Notes under the pieces: model-generated
Databases searched by the model: none
Seen by the model: the letters and a program-made list of their open reading frames with translations, nothing else
Told to the model about the DNA's origin: nothing
Position numbers and translations under genes: made by a program
Part shown: one piece after another, positions 38,663 to 49,752 of the stretch
Position numbering within the stretch: the first letter of the stretch is position 1
Layout of the letters: every line of letters starts with the position of its first letter
Origin: Coriolopsis trogii
Taxonomy: Eukaryota; Basidiomycota; Agaricomycetes; Polyporales; Polyporaceae
Length of the DNA: 64,000 nucleotides
Direction of reading: 5' to 3'
Assembly: GCA_020543525.1 (NCBI GenBank)
Contig: JAHYIO010000009.1
Coordinates: 372,001-436,000 of the forward strand

Positions 38663-39908
38663 CTAAAGCGTCATTGTGCGAACAGCTACGTCGCGTCTCA
38701 TGCGTTTCGGATGTGGGAGGATGGCAGACTCAGACCCCAAATCGCTGGGGCCACACCTCTTGTCGCCGGTCTGCTGCGAGTTACTGGAAGGGCTGGGATG
38801 GTCTGTTTCTGACGTTGCCCTTTGCTCTTCAGGTTGTCCATCGGTGACGCCATCGTCTGCATCATCTCCCGGGTCCGATAGATACATGCCATTCCCGCCA
38901 ATCTGCGCACGTCCTCGTCGTTGTTCATCCTCCTCATTATGTTCCATCATCGCACCCAGCTGCTTGAGCGCCGCGTCCGCCGTCCCGTACCGCGAGCCCT
39001 CGTCGACCACGAGCACTTCCCGTTGTTGTACAGCTTCTCTCCCAGTGGCTTGGCTGTCTTCCTTGACGCGCCGTGCAAACAATGCATCGGATTCTGTACG
39101 CGCAACTGCAATTGCTCGTGCAGCTGCCTCCTTGGCTCCGACAGGTAGGTGCTTGTATCCCGCCGTCAAAGTCTCGCTGGCATTTTCCGTCCGAAAGGTC
39201 CAAGGTCGTACAACCGACTTCAAGGCAGGCATCTGCTGCATCCGTACGAATACAGCGTCGCTCTCTTGACGAGCTGCCATGCCCGCTAGCTGGGCACGGG
39301 CATCTGGACTGAGCGTACTCGGACCTGCATCGGAGGTGTTTGTACTCTTGAAAAATGCCCGAAACCGTCTCGCTTCCTCGCTTGTCCAAATATTCAGCCT
39401 GAGATCCTGGCACCAACCTGATCATATTGTATGTAACCACTCACGATTCACGTATCACAGCTGACGTTCTCTCTTTTCGATATTCCTCCTGGCGGTGCCT
39501 CTGGATGGTCCGAGGAGCAGCCTGAGTCCCCGTGTACGTCTTGGTTAGTGCTTGCTCACCGGTCCTCCATGTATCCGTTGACTTGGTCCGCATCAGCTCT
39601 TGATGCACTGACTTGGCTCCGCCTTCCAGACTGGCAGCCAGGAGTGCCTCGTCCCCCAAACTCGCAATGGAGCCGGCATCCGACACGACCGCGTCCGAGT
39701 CATCGCCGTCGTTGCTAGAGGACAGAGTGGGCCAAAGTGTCACGCCACTGGCAGACCTAACCACAGGCAGATCAACGACGTCGATCTCAACCTTGACTCC
39801 GCTGCTCGATCGGGACCTCGATTGTAGTTCTTGGCGAGCTCTTGCGCGACCTTCGCGGGCACGCGCAGCGGCAGCGAGCTGGGCTTTCGTTCGTCGGGAT
39901 GGAGCCAT
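38663..39908 (-). CDS. Protein of unknown function, charged, two exons
   Basis: I do not recognise the family. The start at 39908 gives MAPSRRTKAQLAAAARAREG, a basic Ala/Arg-rich N-terminus. The first exon ends at AVI and joins, across a short intron (about 39420-39465), to RWCQDLRLNIWTSEEARRF in phase, then GMAARQESDAVFVRMQQM, EAAARAIAVARTESDALFAR and an acidic, Ser-rich C-terminus (SDPGDDADDG). The product is about 390 residues. The reading frames on both sides of the intron fit only one donor, which supports a real gene. Its basic ends and coiled-coil-like middle would suit a nuclear protein, but this is a guess. A link to transposon-encoded proteins was considered and could not be shown. 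Confidence 0.6.
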
Positions 39909-40139
39909 GGAATGTGTTACAGTGCAGTGAGTGATAGCACGGAACGAAGATAAGTACAATGTGACTGTGAATCAGAACAATGCTGTTCATTGTAGTACGA
40001 TCACGTGATGTCCTCGCGAACCATGCGCGCTTGAGCACCAGGGTAACCGGTAAAGCGCCGTATTTCATGTTTATTCCCGGGACCCCACTAACTCACCAAG
40101 CAACGCAACTGTTGTCACCTCACGCACTTAGAACAGATC

Positions 40140-42065
40140 ATGAGTTCCATTGCTGTCACTGATGGCAAGAACGGCTTTCACAATGACATTGAAAGGCATG
40201 GTCGATGACCCTCACAGTTAGACCTCCACCTAACCGTGTTGTTCTTCAGCCCGCCACTGCTCTCTGTGGATCCAACCCAAGCTGATTGTTGGCACTCGAG
40301 CTTGCCTGCTGACGATGAGGGACGCGAGTCCCTACATATCAACCACTTACCTCCCGAGATCTTGACCCACGTCTTCTCTCTTGTGCCCGGGTCAGTACCC
40401 GGCTGCTACAGGTTTGATCAGTCCATCAGCTCGAACTTTTTCGACCAACGTGCTTCTCCCGATATCAAACATGCTCAACTGGCACGGCTCATGACTGTCT
40501 GCAGGTACTGGCATCAGGTCGTACTTGCTGTGCCCTCTCTATGGTCGACCATATCCGAAGACCCGTCGAGTTGTGAGCGGACTCGAGTATCAGGCAAGAT
40601 TCCTTACCTGGATCGTAGTGGAACTGGGCCTCTTGACATTTACATTCATGCTCTCTTTTCCGTCCCGATGTTCCATCTGTTGAAGGAAGAGGGCTCGCGT
40701 ATACGTCAACTCCGCATACACGGAGTTAGCCACCCCAATCCGGCACGCGCCCTCATTGCGGCCCTCAAGGCTCTTCCCGCTGTGCAGTTGAAGCATTGCA
40801 CGATCGATATACAATGCGATAATGTCTGTCCAAAGGGTCTCGTGAGCCTATTTTCTGGCCACGGAGATGCTCTGCGATCCCTCCATCTGGAAAACGTACC
40901 CTTCCTCCTTTCCAATCCCCTACCTCGCCTCACGTCTCTGGTCATCAAGCGCTGGAAGTGCACTGGCGATCCGCCGTGGACGTTGACAGACCTACGCAAG
41001 GCCCTTGCGGGTCTTCCGATGTTGCGAGAGCTACACCTCTGCAACGTCTGGGGGCGCAGACCCAGATACGCACACGCCACTGACTCAGAACCGCGCTCAG
41101 AGGACATGGCCCGCATCTCGTTGCCCCATCTAGCATATCTCACCCTACAGGAGAACGGCGGCAGCTCTGCTTCGGTATCGCCGAGAAACGCGAAGGAGAT
41201 CATACAAGAGATCCTGTCCCTTCTCGCCTTTCCGCCCACCTGCCAGCTAGACCTCGACGGCCTAGACGCGAGGCACCTATCCGTCATCCTGGCGTCGACG
41301 CCTTACGTGGGCGCCGACGTTGCGTTCACGAGAATGCGTTTGCAAACGCGCACAGGTCCCTACGGAATGGCCCCCATGCCATCTTGGTGGTCTTCGCCCG
41401 ACCGCCTCGAGCTGGTCACAGCAGACGGCCGCGCAGGCATCAACGTCCGCCTCCGAGCGATCTCCTCCCAGGACCGCGACCTCACGCCCGTCTCCCGCTT
41501 CCTCCAGACCTCGCCCTTCTTCGCGCGCGTGGAGGAGCTCTGGGTGCTCATAGGGGAAGACGCCTCGGAAGACCTCCCGTGCACGCTGCTCGCCTCGTTC
41601 CCCCGGCTCCGCCGCCTGGCCGTGCATGCAGACAAGCGCCGCCACGTGCGGAGCTTCCTCGACCTGCTCGCGTTTGCCGACGTCTGTCCGCTCCTCGACA
41701 CGCTCTGTGTCCAGACGTCGCGCGAGCGACAGCTGTACCGCGCCGCCCAGACGCTCTCGGCGCGCATGCGCCGCGGTAGTCCGATTCGGTGGCTGTTCAT
41801 CGGACACGATCCGACGGACGAGAATCCGCAGGCGATGGCTGAGCGCGAACGGGGAGTCCTCCCTGAGAAGGTGAAGGAAGTACTTGCGGAGTGTGTTCAG
41901 GGTGGTGTCGCGTTCAGGGAGGGAGAGTTCACGCAGGGGGGCGAGCCTAACTGGATTTTGGAGACTCAGCCGGGCGTGTTCCCGTCTCCAGTCGCCATAC
42001 AGAAGTCTTGGCCCTTTTGGTGCGTGGATCGACTCCTCATCTGGGTTCATTCGATTTATCCCTGA
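40140..42065 (+). CDS. F-box protein
   Basis: This is a predicted substrate-recognition subunit of an SCF ubiquitin ligase. A short exon from 40140 (MSSIAVTDGKNGFHNDIE) joins exon 2 (SPPLLSVDPTQAD) in phase if the intron 40196-40249 is used. That intron is 54 bases, has a GC donor, a CTAAC branch-like site and a TTCAG acceptor. Exon 2 alone has no ATG before the F-box, so an upstream exon is required. The F-box reads INHLPPEILTHVFSLV ... LARLMTVCRYWHQVVLAVPSLWSTI. The rest is an irregular leucine-rich-repeat-like region (LRSLHLENVPFLL, LPMLRELHLCNV, LPHLAYLTLQE), common in the large F-box families of Agaricomycetes. The target is unknown. The product is about 620 residues. Confidence 0.85.
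40196..40249 (+). other. GC-AG intron in the F-box gene
   Basis: GAAAG|GCATGG forms the donor and TTCTTCAG the acceptor. The phase-2 join gives an uninterrupted N-terminus. No GT donor nearby gives the same phase with an ATG exon. Confidence 0.55.
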
Positions 42066-42689
42066 TACAACAGGTATGGAGAGAATTACTGACAGGAGCG
42101 TGCGACCACTCGTTTTCATCGCGTCTCTTCAGCTGTTGTCCTGTGCTATCCAAAAGGGACTCATACCCGTCACGATGCTCCTCATCCCTGCGTGATTCTT
42201 TGTGTTGTGTTGTTCTGGTATTGTCATGTAAGCATGAAGCTCGTCGCTGTCGTTTATGCATGTAATAGATTGAAGCATAATGTACTGGAGAGACACTGAG
42301 TTAGTTTGCTCCTCGAATAGCACTCCGAGAGACATCGTCTCGATGGGGACTTGGGATAAGCGTCATAGTACCAGAGTCGGAATGCCCGATGTTGTTGACC
42401 TTGTCAGGGGCACCTTTAATCTGCTGGTGCCTCATACGTATCCTTACTTCCGTCTGGGGATTGCAGTGCGACCAGCTCGTCCAGAGGGAGTCTGGCTGAC
42501 CCTCCGAGACCACCATCATGAAGCGGCGGCCATTACGATGATACTGGCTCTTCGAGACGCTCCGAGAGAGATTCACTCAATCGTACAAGAGAGCAAGGTG
42601 AGCATCCAAAATCTGCAGAAGATACAGTACACACGAGATGAGACCCCAAAACGCCTGAATGTCCTATATGATGGAGCCCGGAAACATCC
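42066..42689. other. Intergenic, convergent 3' ends
   Basis: This lies between the F-box stop (+) and the NF-YB stop (-). The + frame at 42280-42738 has no family features. Confidence 0.45.
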
Positions 42690-43395
42690 TCAGTCGTCTG
42701 CAGCTCCTTCTGGGTTGCGATTGCCTGGTGTTGCCTGATGCTATCCGCGTCAGTCAGGACACGTCTCTGCCGGTCCTCTCTCGTCCGACATGTACACGCG
42801 CAAAGCCCTCGCCAAAGAAGGCAGAGGGGATCTCGAGGCGCGACGGCGCGACTCACCTGCCTCAGCTTCGCTAGGTGTATCTTGAGCGTTTCGGCGTAGT
42901 TTTCGAACCCGAGGGTGACCATGGCGTAGAGGATGTCCTCTCCGCCGATCGTCTTGCGCTTCTCCATCTGGCACTTCTCGGCCGCCTCGGAGGTGATGAA
43001 GGAGATGAACTCGGACACGCACTCCTGCACGCACTCCTTGGCCTCTTTGGATATCTTGGCCGTCATGGGCACGGACGACTTCATGATCCGCGAGACATTC
43101 GCTATCTAGCCCGCGCGGTGGCGACGACGAGAGGAAACGCATGCAGGGGGGGAACGAGGTATGGATTTGGAGAGCGCGGTCGAGGAGTACGGGTTGAGCG
43201 CGACCAATGGGCAGGAATTGGGAGATAGACACGCACTGGTAGAAAGCGATCCTGTTCGCGGTATTCTCCGACCTCTTGCTCTGTGATAGGTGCGGGTTCT
43301 GGTGCCTCCTCCGGGGGAGGAATGGCCCCTGCGCCGTCGTTTGATGCGGGGGCAATGGTCTGAGGAGCAATTGTTGGGGGGGCAAACTCGGACAT
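42690..43395 (-). CDS. HAP3: NF-YB/HAP3 subunit of the CCAAT-binding factor
   Basis: This histone-fold transcription factor subunit pairs with NF-YC and then NF-YA to bind CCAAT boxes in the nucleus. Three exons join in phase. Exon 1 (from 43395, [16 protein letters not shown]) ends REQDRFLP. Exon 2 carries [52 protein letters not shown] and [19 protein letters not shown]. The last exon is [14 protein letters not shown] with its stop at 42690. The DNA-contact N-terminal motif ([12 protein letters not shown]) and the whole histone fold are intact. The product of about 170 residues is normal. Confidence 0.95.
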
Positions 43396-44027
43396 AATTT
43401 ACTAGATTATGTTGGCGTCGCTAGGAGACTGTGTGTTGGGGTAAGTTGGAGGGCTGGAGGAGTGGGAGGAGGTGAGGACAGAGGCGAAGGCTACGACCGC
43501 GTCTGCGAGTGGGAGGCGCGAGAAAACGCGCTCATGTAGTTGCACACGTGATATGACGTCGAGACCACCCTTTGAGCGCTCTGTAGCTGCTGCGACCGCC
43601 GACGTCCACTGGAATTGTAAGCAACTTACACGAGAAGGTCCACTTCGTGATAAAGCATCCAATTGCTCATATACTAGACAACGAGTGCTACGGCATGGTG
43701 ATCCCCTATTATTCGAAGTAGTCCAAGTCCCCTTTATGAATGTAGACGTGTGTGGCCGAGTACTTATCTCGCATTGAGGTATGTGGCTCATGAGCATCTG
43801 CTTCCGTACACACAGAGCTCGGATCCGCATCGGCGAGCTCGCAGAAGGTTCCTGATCAAACCATTCATTTGACTCATCGGCGCGTGTACACAACGACGAA
43901 ATGACTCGGATATAAACCACAAACCTCCTCGACAGTCCTTGGACATTTATACCACAGGTGTTCGCTTTCGCCCTCGCAGCGTTTGAAATCTCCTCCTCAT
44001 CCGCACCCACTCTCGGGGCACATCAGC
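43396..44027. promoter_or_regulatory. Divergent promoter region of NF-YB and the cupin gene
   Basis: About 630 bases separate two head-to-head starts. A TATA-like box serves the cupin side. The minus frame at 43402-44010 is not family-like and is taken as chance. Confidence 0.4.
43911..43916 (+). promoter_or_regulatory. Probable TATA element of the cupin gene
   Basis: TATAAA lies about 115 bases upstream of the start codon at 44028. Confidence 0.4.
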
Positions 44028-44573
44028 ATGAGTTTCACATTCCCCACCATACCTGCCGAGGACGGCTTCCTCATCCACACGTCCGACATCCCCACTGCTG
44101 CTCTCATCGACCGTCCCCACCCGCTCGATAGCGCAAAGCACCGACTCACCGTCTCGCTCGGGGACAGCACCGGGCTCACCAAGACGGGCATACACCTCGT
44201 TCGTCTCCCCGCGGGGGACGTGAGCTCAGCAGTGCACTGGCACAGCTACGTCGACGAGTGGTTCTATATCATCGATGCCGGCGAAGGCGGCGTCGCGCTC
44301 GTCCACGACAAGAAGCCGGACGGAGGGGAGGGAGACAGTGAGGCCCAGGGGATTGTGCGGGAAATGCCCCTCAAGGCGGGCGACTTCCTGGGGTTCAAGG
44401 GCGGCGACGCGCTCGGACATTCATTTAGGGCGGGATCGAAGGATATGGTATATCTCGTTGGTGGGAGCCGTGGTGGCTACGATGTCACCCACTACTCTGT
44501 CGACGGCAAGAAGATAGAATTCGACCCTGATGTGCCATTCACGGGGTTCAAGATAGAAGACGACTCGCTTTGA
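44028..44573 (+). CDS. Cupin-domain protein
   Basis: This is a small single-exon protein of 181 residues with one cupin beta-barrel. Cupin motif 1 reads HWHSYVDEWFYIIDAGEG, giving two metal-ligand-type His plus Glu. Motif 2 reads GDFLGFKGGDALGHSFRAG, with the GHSF His. No signal peptide is present, so it is probably cytosolic. The reaction is unknown; cupins include dioxygenases, isomerases and binding proteins. The start at 44028 (MSFTFPTIPAEDGF) is chosen over an in-frame ATG at 43983 because the barrel begins soon after it and it lies beyond the TATA-like box at a suitable distance. Confidence 0.85.
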   Translation: MSFTFPTIPAEDGFLIHTSDIPTAALIDRPHPLDSAKHRLTVSLGDSTGLTKTGIHLVRLPAGDVSSAVHWHSYVDEWFYIIDAGEGGVALVHDKKPDGGEGDSEAQGIVREMPLKAGDFLGFKGGDALGHSFRAGSKDMVYLVGGSRGGYDVTHYSVDGKKIEFDPDVPFTGFKIEDDSL

Positions 44574-45104
44574 TAGACTGCGTCGGGATCCACAAATGTA
44601 CTATCGTGATATCTTGCTGTAGTTGAACATAGCATTACCCCCTCTCAGTCGGTGTACACAGTGTCGAAAGCGACTACACACCTGCTCGCAAGTTTTGGCG
44701 GCCGATTCTAGGCTCTCACTTGCCTTGGCGAATGAGCCCAATCTCAGCCCTCGCAGTTTATCTCTGTTTACCACGCGACTTTTGCATCTATCGTATACAA
44801 CACAGAGAGCTGAAGGCCGGCAAGGGGAACGATTGGGATGAGAGCAAGCTGAAGATGCACCGGGAGGAGGTTGCCGGGACTGTGATTGTGGCTTTTTCTG
44901 ATCTCAGCCGCCCACGCGTCTTGCCGCTTTCCTCCATCCTCCGCCCTCCGTTTTCCTGCCACGTCCTCCCCGTGCTCTCTAAGGCATCTACCACTTCTCC
45001 TGTCGCGGGCACGACAGACGAGCTCAAGTCAAACGCCGTCTACGACCGCAGCCCAATCAGTATAATACCAGAAACCCCGTCTGGTCCTCCTCATTCTCAC
45101 AAAC
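44574..45104. other. Intergenic, promoter side of the next gene
   Basis: The + frame at 44720-45346 overlaps the next gene in another phase and is a shadow. A TATAATA string at 45060 lies about 45 bases before the next start. Confidence 0.4.
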
Positions 45105-46801
45105 ATGGACGACGTACACTTCTCCTGGTCCGACTCCATCCATGCCGCCTTCTCCTCCTGTCTCCCCTGCCTCAAGCCTTCCGACGTGCCCTCCGACGCC
45201 GAAGACCAAAACATGCGCCCGCCCCGCTCCTCCGTCTTCGCACACGCAGTGCCCCCGCCCCGTGCCCGCCCGGACGAGCTCGAGGGCCTCCTCGCGGACG
45301 CCTCCGACGACGCCGACGCGCTCTCCCTGCATACGAACCCCGGTGAGCGCCGACGCAAGAAGCGGCACCGCCCGCACAAGCACATCCGTTTTTTCGGCTA
45401 CGACCTCTTCGGCCGGGCGCCTGCCATCCAGCTGCCCGAGTCTGACGATGAGGGCTCGAATGCGGATGCGGGGAGGAGGGCGAGGCGCGGAGCCGCTCAG
45501 GGTGAGGAGCGGTCGAGGACGATCTCGAGCTCGAGCATGGACTCGGACGCGGCCCCGCTCGATACGGCGAGGATCGAGGAGCTGAGTGCGGCGAGGATTG
45601 CGGAGGCCAGGGCAAGGGAAGAAGAAGAGAGACGGGCGAAAGAGGAGAGACGGCAGAGGCGGAGGGAGAGGAAGGAGCTCAAGAAGGCCGCCATGGCGAG
45701 GGCGCTCGACCTTCAGGCCAACGGAGAGCACGACTTCGAGGGCTTCCAGGTGCGTAGAATCTCAGTACGCTCCCCTTTCCATGACTAGGGTTACACCGCC
45801 ATTGTGCAGCTGCGATTGACTCTGCAGTGGGATCGCACACAACCTCTGACCTGTATGCGCGGTTCTACTCGCGTTATACGTCTATGGCGGCGACGACCCC
45901 GTCCAGGCGCCGATACTACTTATTTTCGCTTCCTGTAGTGTCTCACCCTGGTTGATGCTGACTATATGCTCTACAGGGGAGTGGCCCTGCCTTCGCGCAA
46001 GCTCTCACCTCTCCGTTTGGTTCCAGCCTGACCTCCGGGACGGGATCCACGTCCTCACATCGCGAAGAGTTCGGACCTTTCGCTCACGGCCAGCCTGTCG
46101 AGCCCTTCGACCCCGACGCCGCCGAGGCCGCGCGTGAAGCTGACGAGGCCGAGGCAGAAGGCGCCGACTTTGGCGGCGAGTCGTACACCTCCCGCCCGCG
46201 CAAGAGCAGCAAGTCCGGCTCCGCCAACGGGAGCGGGACGATGACGACGTCCGACACGCGCTCGAGCTCGAGCCGCGGGACGGGGAGCGGGTCGCACGGG
46301 TTCGTGCTGCCGATCGGCGGCGGGCCTGCGCCGTATAACCACCAGTTCCTCGCGCAGGCTCTCATCCAGCCGCAGCTTCCCCTCCAGCGCTCGCCGCTGG
46401 CGCCCCACGCCGAGGAGGAGGGCGCCCCGTCGTCCCCGCTGTCGCCGACGGGGAGCGGGGAGAAGGGGAAGAGGAAGAGGCGCAAGAGCAAGGCGGCGTC
46501 GCTGTCGCTCTCGAACTCTAATTCGTCCCAGTCTGCGACGGCGTCGTCGCTCATGTCCCCACCGCCGTCTGAGCATGCGGCCGTGCCGGCGGTCGTCTCG
46601 CCTGGAGGGGACGACTTTGAAGGATTCCCTGGGGAGCTCAGTTCCTCTGGAGAGCTGATGGACGTGCATGGAGAAGAGAGCGGGAAGCCGGCGAAGAACG
46701 AGTACTTGCCCGTCGCTGGGTTCCCGAGCGTCGGTCTCCGTGGTATGGAGCGGCGAAACAGCGATATGGGCGTATTCCTTGCCCGTAGAGGAGACGAGTG
46801 A
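45105..46801 (+). CDS. Protein of unknown function with coiled coil and DFEGF motifs
   Basis: I do not recognise a characterised family. Two exons, 45105-45749 and 45977-46801, join in phase across a 227-base intron. The N-terminus (MDDVHFSWSDSIHAAFSSCL) has closely spaced Cys residues (SSCLPCLK), followed by a basic block KRHRPHKHIRFFGYDLFGRAP. A charged coiled coil follows (ARIEELSAARIAEARAREEE through RRQRRRERKELKK). The second half is Ser/Gly/Pro-rich and probably disordered. The string DFEGF occurs twice, just before the intron (HDFEGFQ) and near the end (DDFEGFPGE). The product is about 490 residues. Acidic-Phe motifs of this kind can bind trafficking adaptors, but that is only a possibility. 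Confidence 0.75.
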
Positions 46802-47355
46802 ACATCTCATCCTCAATCTCTTGGATCATACCCACCAACAATGACTCGGCCGCCTTCGCCCGTCTGCCTTCTTCCCCCTATTTCGTCCACGCAACCGTTC
46901 GGATTTGGATGACTGGAGATCTCCACGCTGCATATCATGTTTCTTTCGCGTTCTGCATTCGCGCGTCATTTCCCACCCACGACTTCATGTGATACCTCCA
47001 GAACGCTGGATATGCCTAACGACTACACTTTTTTTGTATCATCTCATGTACTTCTCTGCGCGCCCGACGTCGACAGGACGCGTGGGCGCGCTTTGTTGCA
47101 ATCCCAGAAAACGTGATTGAGGCCGCATCCGTTGCTGGTCACTGGTCACGACGATAGGCAAGATATCCAATTCTAAGTTGCATTCTCAGTTTGCACAATC
47201 TTACATGATGACACTGTATTACTGTAACGCGTCTGGGCAACAGCGACTCTTGCTAATGCTAGCGGGTGAGGCCGACAATACGTACTACTTATGTCTACCG
47301 TGCTTGCGCTGTGAATCGCGAGCGACGATGTACTGTACAACACCATCGGGACCTA
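46802..47355. other. Intergenic, convergent 3' ends
   Basis: This lies between the unknown gene (+) and the HET-domain gene (-). Nothing is recognised. Confidence 0.45.
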
Positions 47356-49752
47356 TCAGAAACGAAGGAGATATATCACCCCGTCTGACTCGTCGACCGT
47401 ACTCGAGGCGACTGTCGCAGTAGCTTCGTCGTCCGAGTCGGAGTCTTCTTGGCTCAACGCGTCTGGAGCAACCTCTTGGTCGACGCCTTTGGGGGTAGGA
47501 TCCGGACCTGCCAGCTGTGCCCGCGGCGCGTATACCAGTGGCTGCAACTTGACTTTAGACATGAATCGCAACACGTCTGACATGACGCTCGGAGATTCAT
47601 TAGGAGGTTCTTGTGGCGTCACAATGTCTTTCCACAGCTGGAGCCCAGGCGTACCAGCCTCGGCGCTCCGTCCACGCCGAGCGATGTGCATCTCCACATA
47701 GAGCCGCCGGTTGAGGACGGCTGCATTGAACTGCAGCGACAAGACGTTGTCGGCCAAATCGGTGAGGGTGATCACTGTAGGAGTGTGATGAGATGTCATA
47801 TACAGTGAGTGAGGAGCGGTATGCCCAGATCCGGAAGTCTCGCTTTCGCCGTCTGGAGGTCCGAGCAACCACATGGTGAGTGGGTTGTTGTATACCCACT
47901 GGTCCGCGGGGACGTCTATCGTGCTGCCGTCCGGGTGTTCGATGTGAATGAGGATATTCACCAATCTGATGGAGAACCAGCCAGGCGGTAATTGTGCCGG
48001 CCCCCGACCACACACTTTTTCTGAGCGGATGCCGATCGTGAAACGTGTCGAACCGTCGTAGATGAATGTGAGAAGGGTGCACGGCCCCCTGACGCATTGA
48101 CCTGATGTATATATCAACTCCTCACAGCCCGACTCAAGAAGAAGCTTGTAAGACCATGGTGCCATATCCAATCCCGCCACCGGCAGTGTCGAGAGAGAGG
48201 ACCGGGAGGCCTGATGACTTGGCCAGTTGCAGCCAGACATGAGCTGTACACGTATGGCGTCCCTGCATCTCTGGCTGGATATTATGGCCGGTGAGAGGGC
48301 CACATAGTGAGTGCAGAACGATACGAGTTCCTCCCCTGGTTCCCCCCTACGAAGCATGGCGACGCTCCCGCGCGTGCTGAGAGTGCAGTGGTGTTGCTCG
48401 CCACTACCCTCGGGTGTATCTTCCATTGCACATACCATGGCGAGTAATTTGTCGTTATAGACGCAAGAGAGGACGAGAAAGTAGGGGTTGGCTATTCTCA
48501 AACATTCGAAAACAGTTCCAGGGGGATAGTATTCGCCGATGGGTATGATCGGAAACGGCTGCACAGTCCCGAAAGACGTGGGTGCAAATGTTGGTGCGGG
48601 AGCGTCTTTCAGTCCTAGGAGGCGTAGCATGTCCCTGTGGTTGATGGACTTGACGTCTCGTGAGTTCTTGAATGCCGACGGTGATGTGGCAAAGAATCCT
48701 GGGAACGGCCCCGATCCCACGGCCGGGATGACACGCGTGATCTCAGTCTCGTAAACGTCGGGAAAGTAGCCGGAAGCATCCCACACAAGGAGAGACTGGT
48801 CGTTAGGATGGCGTTTCAGGATCTCCTCTTGAAGTCTCCGGAATGCGCGACGGCCTTCTCCATAGAGTGTGGGCATATTGATGTCAAATAGCCCCATGAG
48901 CGAATACGCCTCGTCCTCGACTCGGGTCGTCTTGCGCTCTGCCGCCCATGACAGCCGCTTCGCGATACTGACCGCTTGGAAATCGGACAAATGGTGTAGG
49001 ATCTCATACTCCACACCCGTTACTTCGGTCAAGACGTCCGACAGACTGAACTTCGTTCCCAGAGGCTTCCAATCCTGGGAGAAGAAGATGATCGCGGAGG
49101 GTCCGAGGAGCTCCTGGAGCGTCCACCCTCTCTGAAACCACTTGCTCTTCCGGAACGGAGAGTCTTGAGCAGCAAGTTCTCCGTGGTCACTGGGCACGTC
49201 TGCCATGTACACCAGACACAGGTGTGCGTCGCGGTACCACGCGAACATGGAGTTGATGGCCTCCGACAGTTCTGCACTGCTCGTCTTGTCGATGCAGCAC
49301 ATGTCCATCCAAATCCATCGGTATCCGTACTCCGCCGCCGTCATACACGCGTTCTTGACTTTCGGAGAGAGGCGTGGATCATCCCAGAACGTGCGGTGTT
49401 GTGGTTCGGGAGACCCTGTATGTCCCGTCAATGTGACGTCTGTGAAGAAGCGAGTACATGGGAGCATACCGGGCGTCGATTTACCCCTCCCAAACAGCTC
49501 CTTCAGCAGATCAAGAGGTGTTTTGAAGAAATGGGAGAGTAGGGACCTGAGTCGGGACCAGACTGTAGTGGGAGGGGCTGTCGATATGGGAGCCATCGAC
49601 AAATGCGTGGACCACGACTCTTGTATCGCGCGTATGTCCTGGTAAGTCTGCTCCCCTTCGGCATCCCACGTGTGAGATAGTATCGCATATCCTGCTTCGC
49701 GTGGGCTATTCGCATGGATGAATTGCCCAGTTATTGTGTCGAGCAATCTCAT
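47356..49752 (-). CDS. HET-domain protein (heterokaryon incompatibility type)
   Basis: In related fungi HET-domain proteins trigger programmed cell death after non-self recognition; many others have unknown roles. The gene is a single exon. The start at 49752 gives MRLLDTITGQFIHANSPREAGYAILSHTWD, the usual basidiomycete HET N-terminus; the frame is open to an ATG at 49902, which would add 50 residues. HET blocks: ILSHTWD, KNACMTAAEYGYRWIWMDMC, IDKTSSAELSEAINSMFAWY, VYMADVPSD and FQRGWTLQELLGP, followed by RVEDEAYSLMGLFDINMP. The long C-terminal region (about 400 residues) has no recognised repeat or NACHT/WD module and ends in an acidic stretch. A single-exon gene stands out in this intron-rich window. 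Confidence 0.92.
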   Translation of the reverse strand: MRLLDTITGQFIHANSPREAGYAILSHTWDAEGEQTYQDIRAIQESWSTHLSMAPISTAPPTTVWSRLRSLLSHFFKTPLDLLKELFGRGKSTPGMLPCTRFFTDVTLTGHTGSPEPQHRTFWDDPRLSPKVKNACMTAAEYGYRWIWMDMCCIDKTSSAELSEAINSMFAWYRDAHLCLVYMADVPSDHGELAAQDSPFRKSKWFQRGWTLQELLGPSAIIFFSQDWKPLGTKFSLSDVLTEVTGVEYEILHHLSDFQAVSIAKRLSWAAERKTTRVEDEAYSLMGLFDINMPTLYGEGRRAFRRLQEEILKRHPNDQSLLVWDASGYFPDVYETEITRVIPAVGSGPFPGFFATSPSAFKNSRDVKSINHRDMLRLLGLKDAPAPTFAPTSFGTVQPFPIIPIGEYYPPGTVFECLRIANPYFLVLSCVYNDKLLAMVCAMEDTPEGSGEQHHCTLSTRGSVAMLRRGEPGEELVSFCTHYVALSPAIISSQRCRDAIRVQLMSGCNWPSHQASRSSLSTLPVAGLDMAPWSYKLLLESGCEELIYTSGQCVRGPCTLLTFIYDGSTRFTIGIRSEKVCGRGPAQLPPGWFSIRLVNILIHIEHPDGSTIDVPADQWVYNNPLTMWLLGPPDGESETSGSGHTAPHSLYMTSHHTPTVITLTDLADNVLSLQFNAAVLNRRLYVEMHIARRGRSAEAGTPGLQLWKDIVTPQEPPNESPSVMSDVLRFMSKVKLQPLVYAPRAQLAGPDPTPKGVDQEVAPDALSQEDSDSDDEATATVASSTVDESDGVIYLLRF

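Noticed and set aside
40236..42065. F-box frame beginning at a GTG codon at 40236
   Set aside because: GTG starts are not expected in a nuclear fungal gene. An upstream ATG exon at 40140 joins in phase, so the start was moved.
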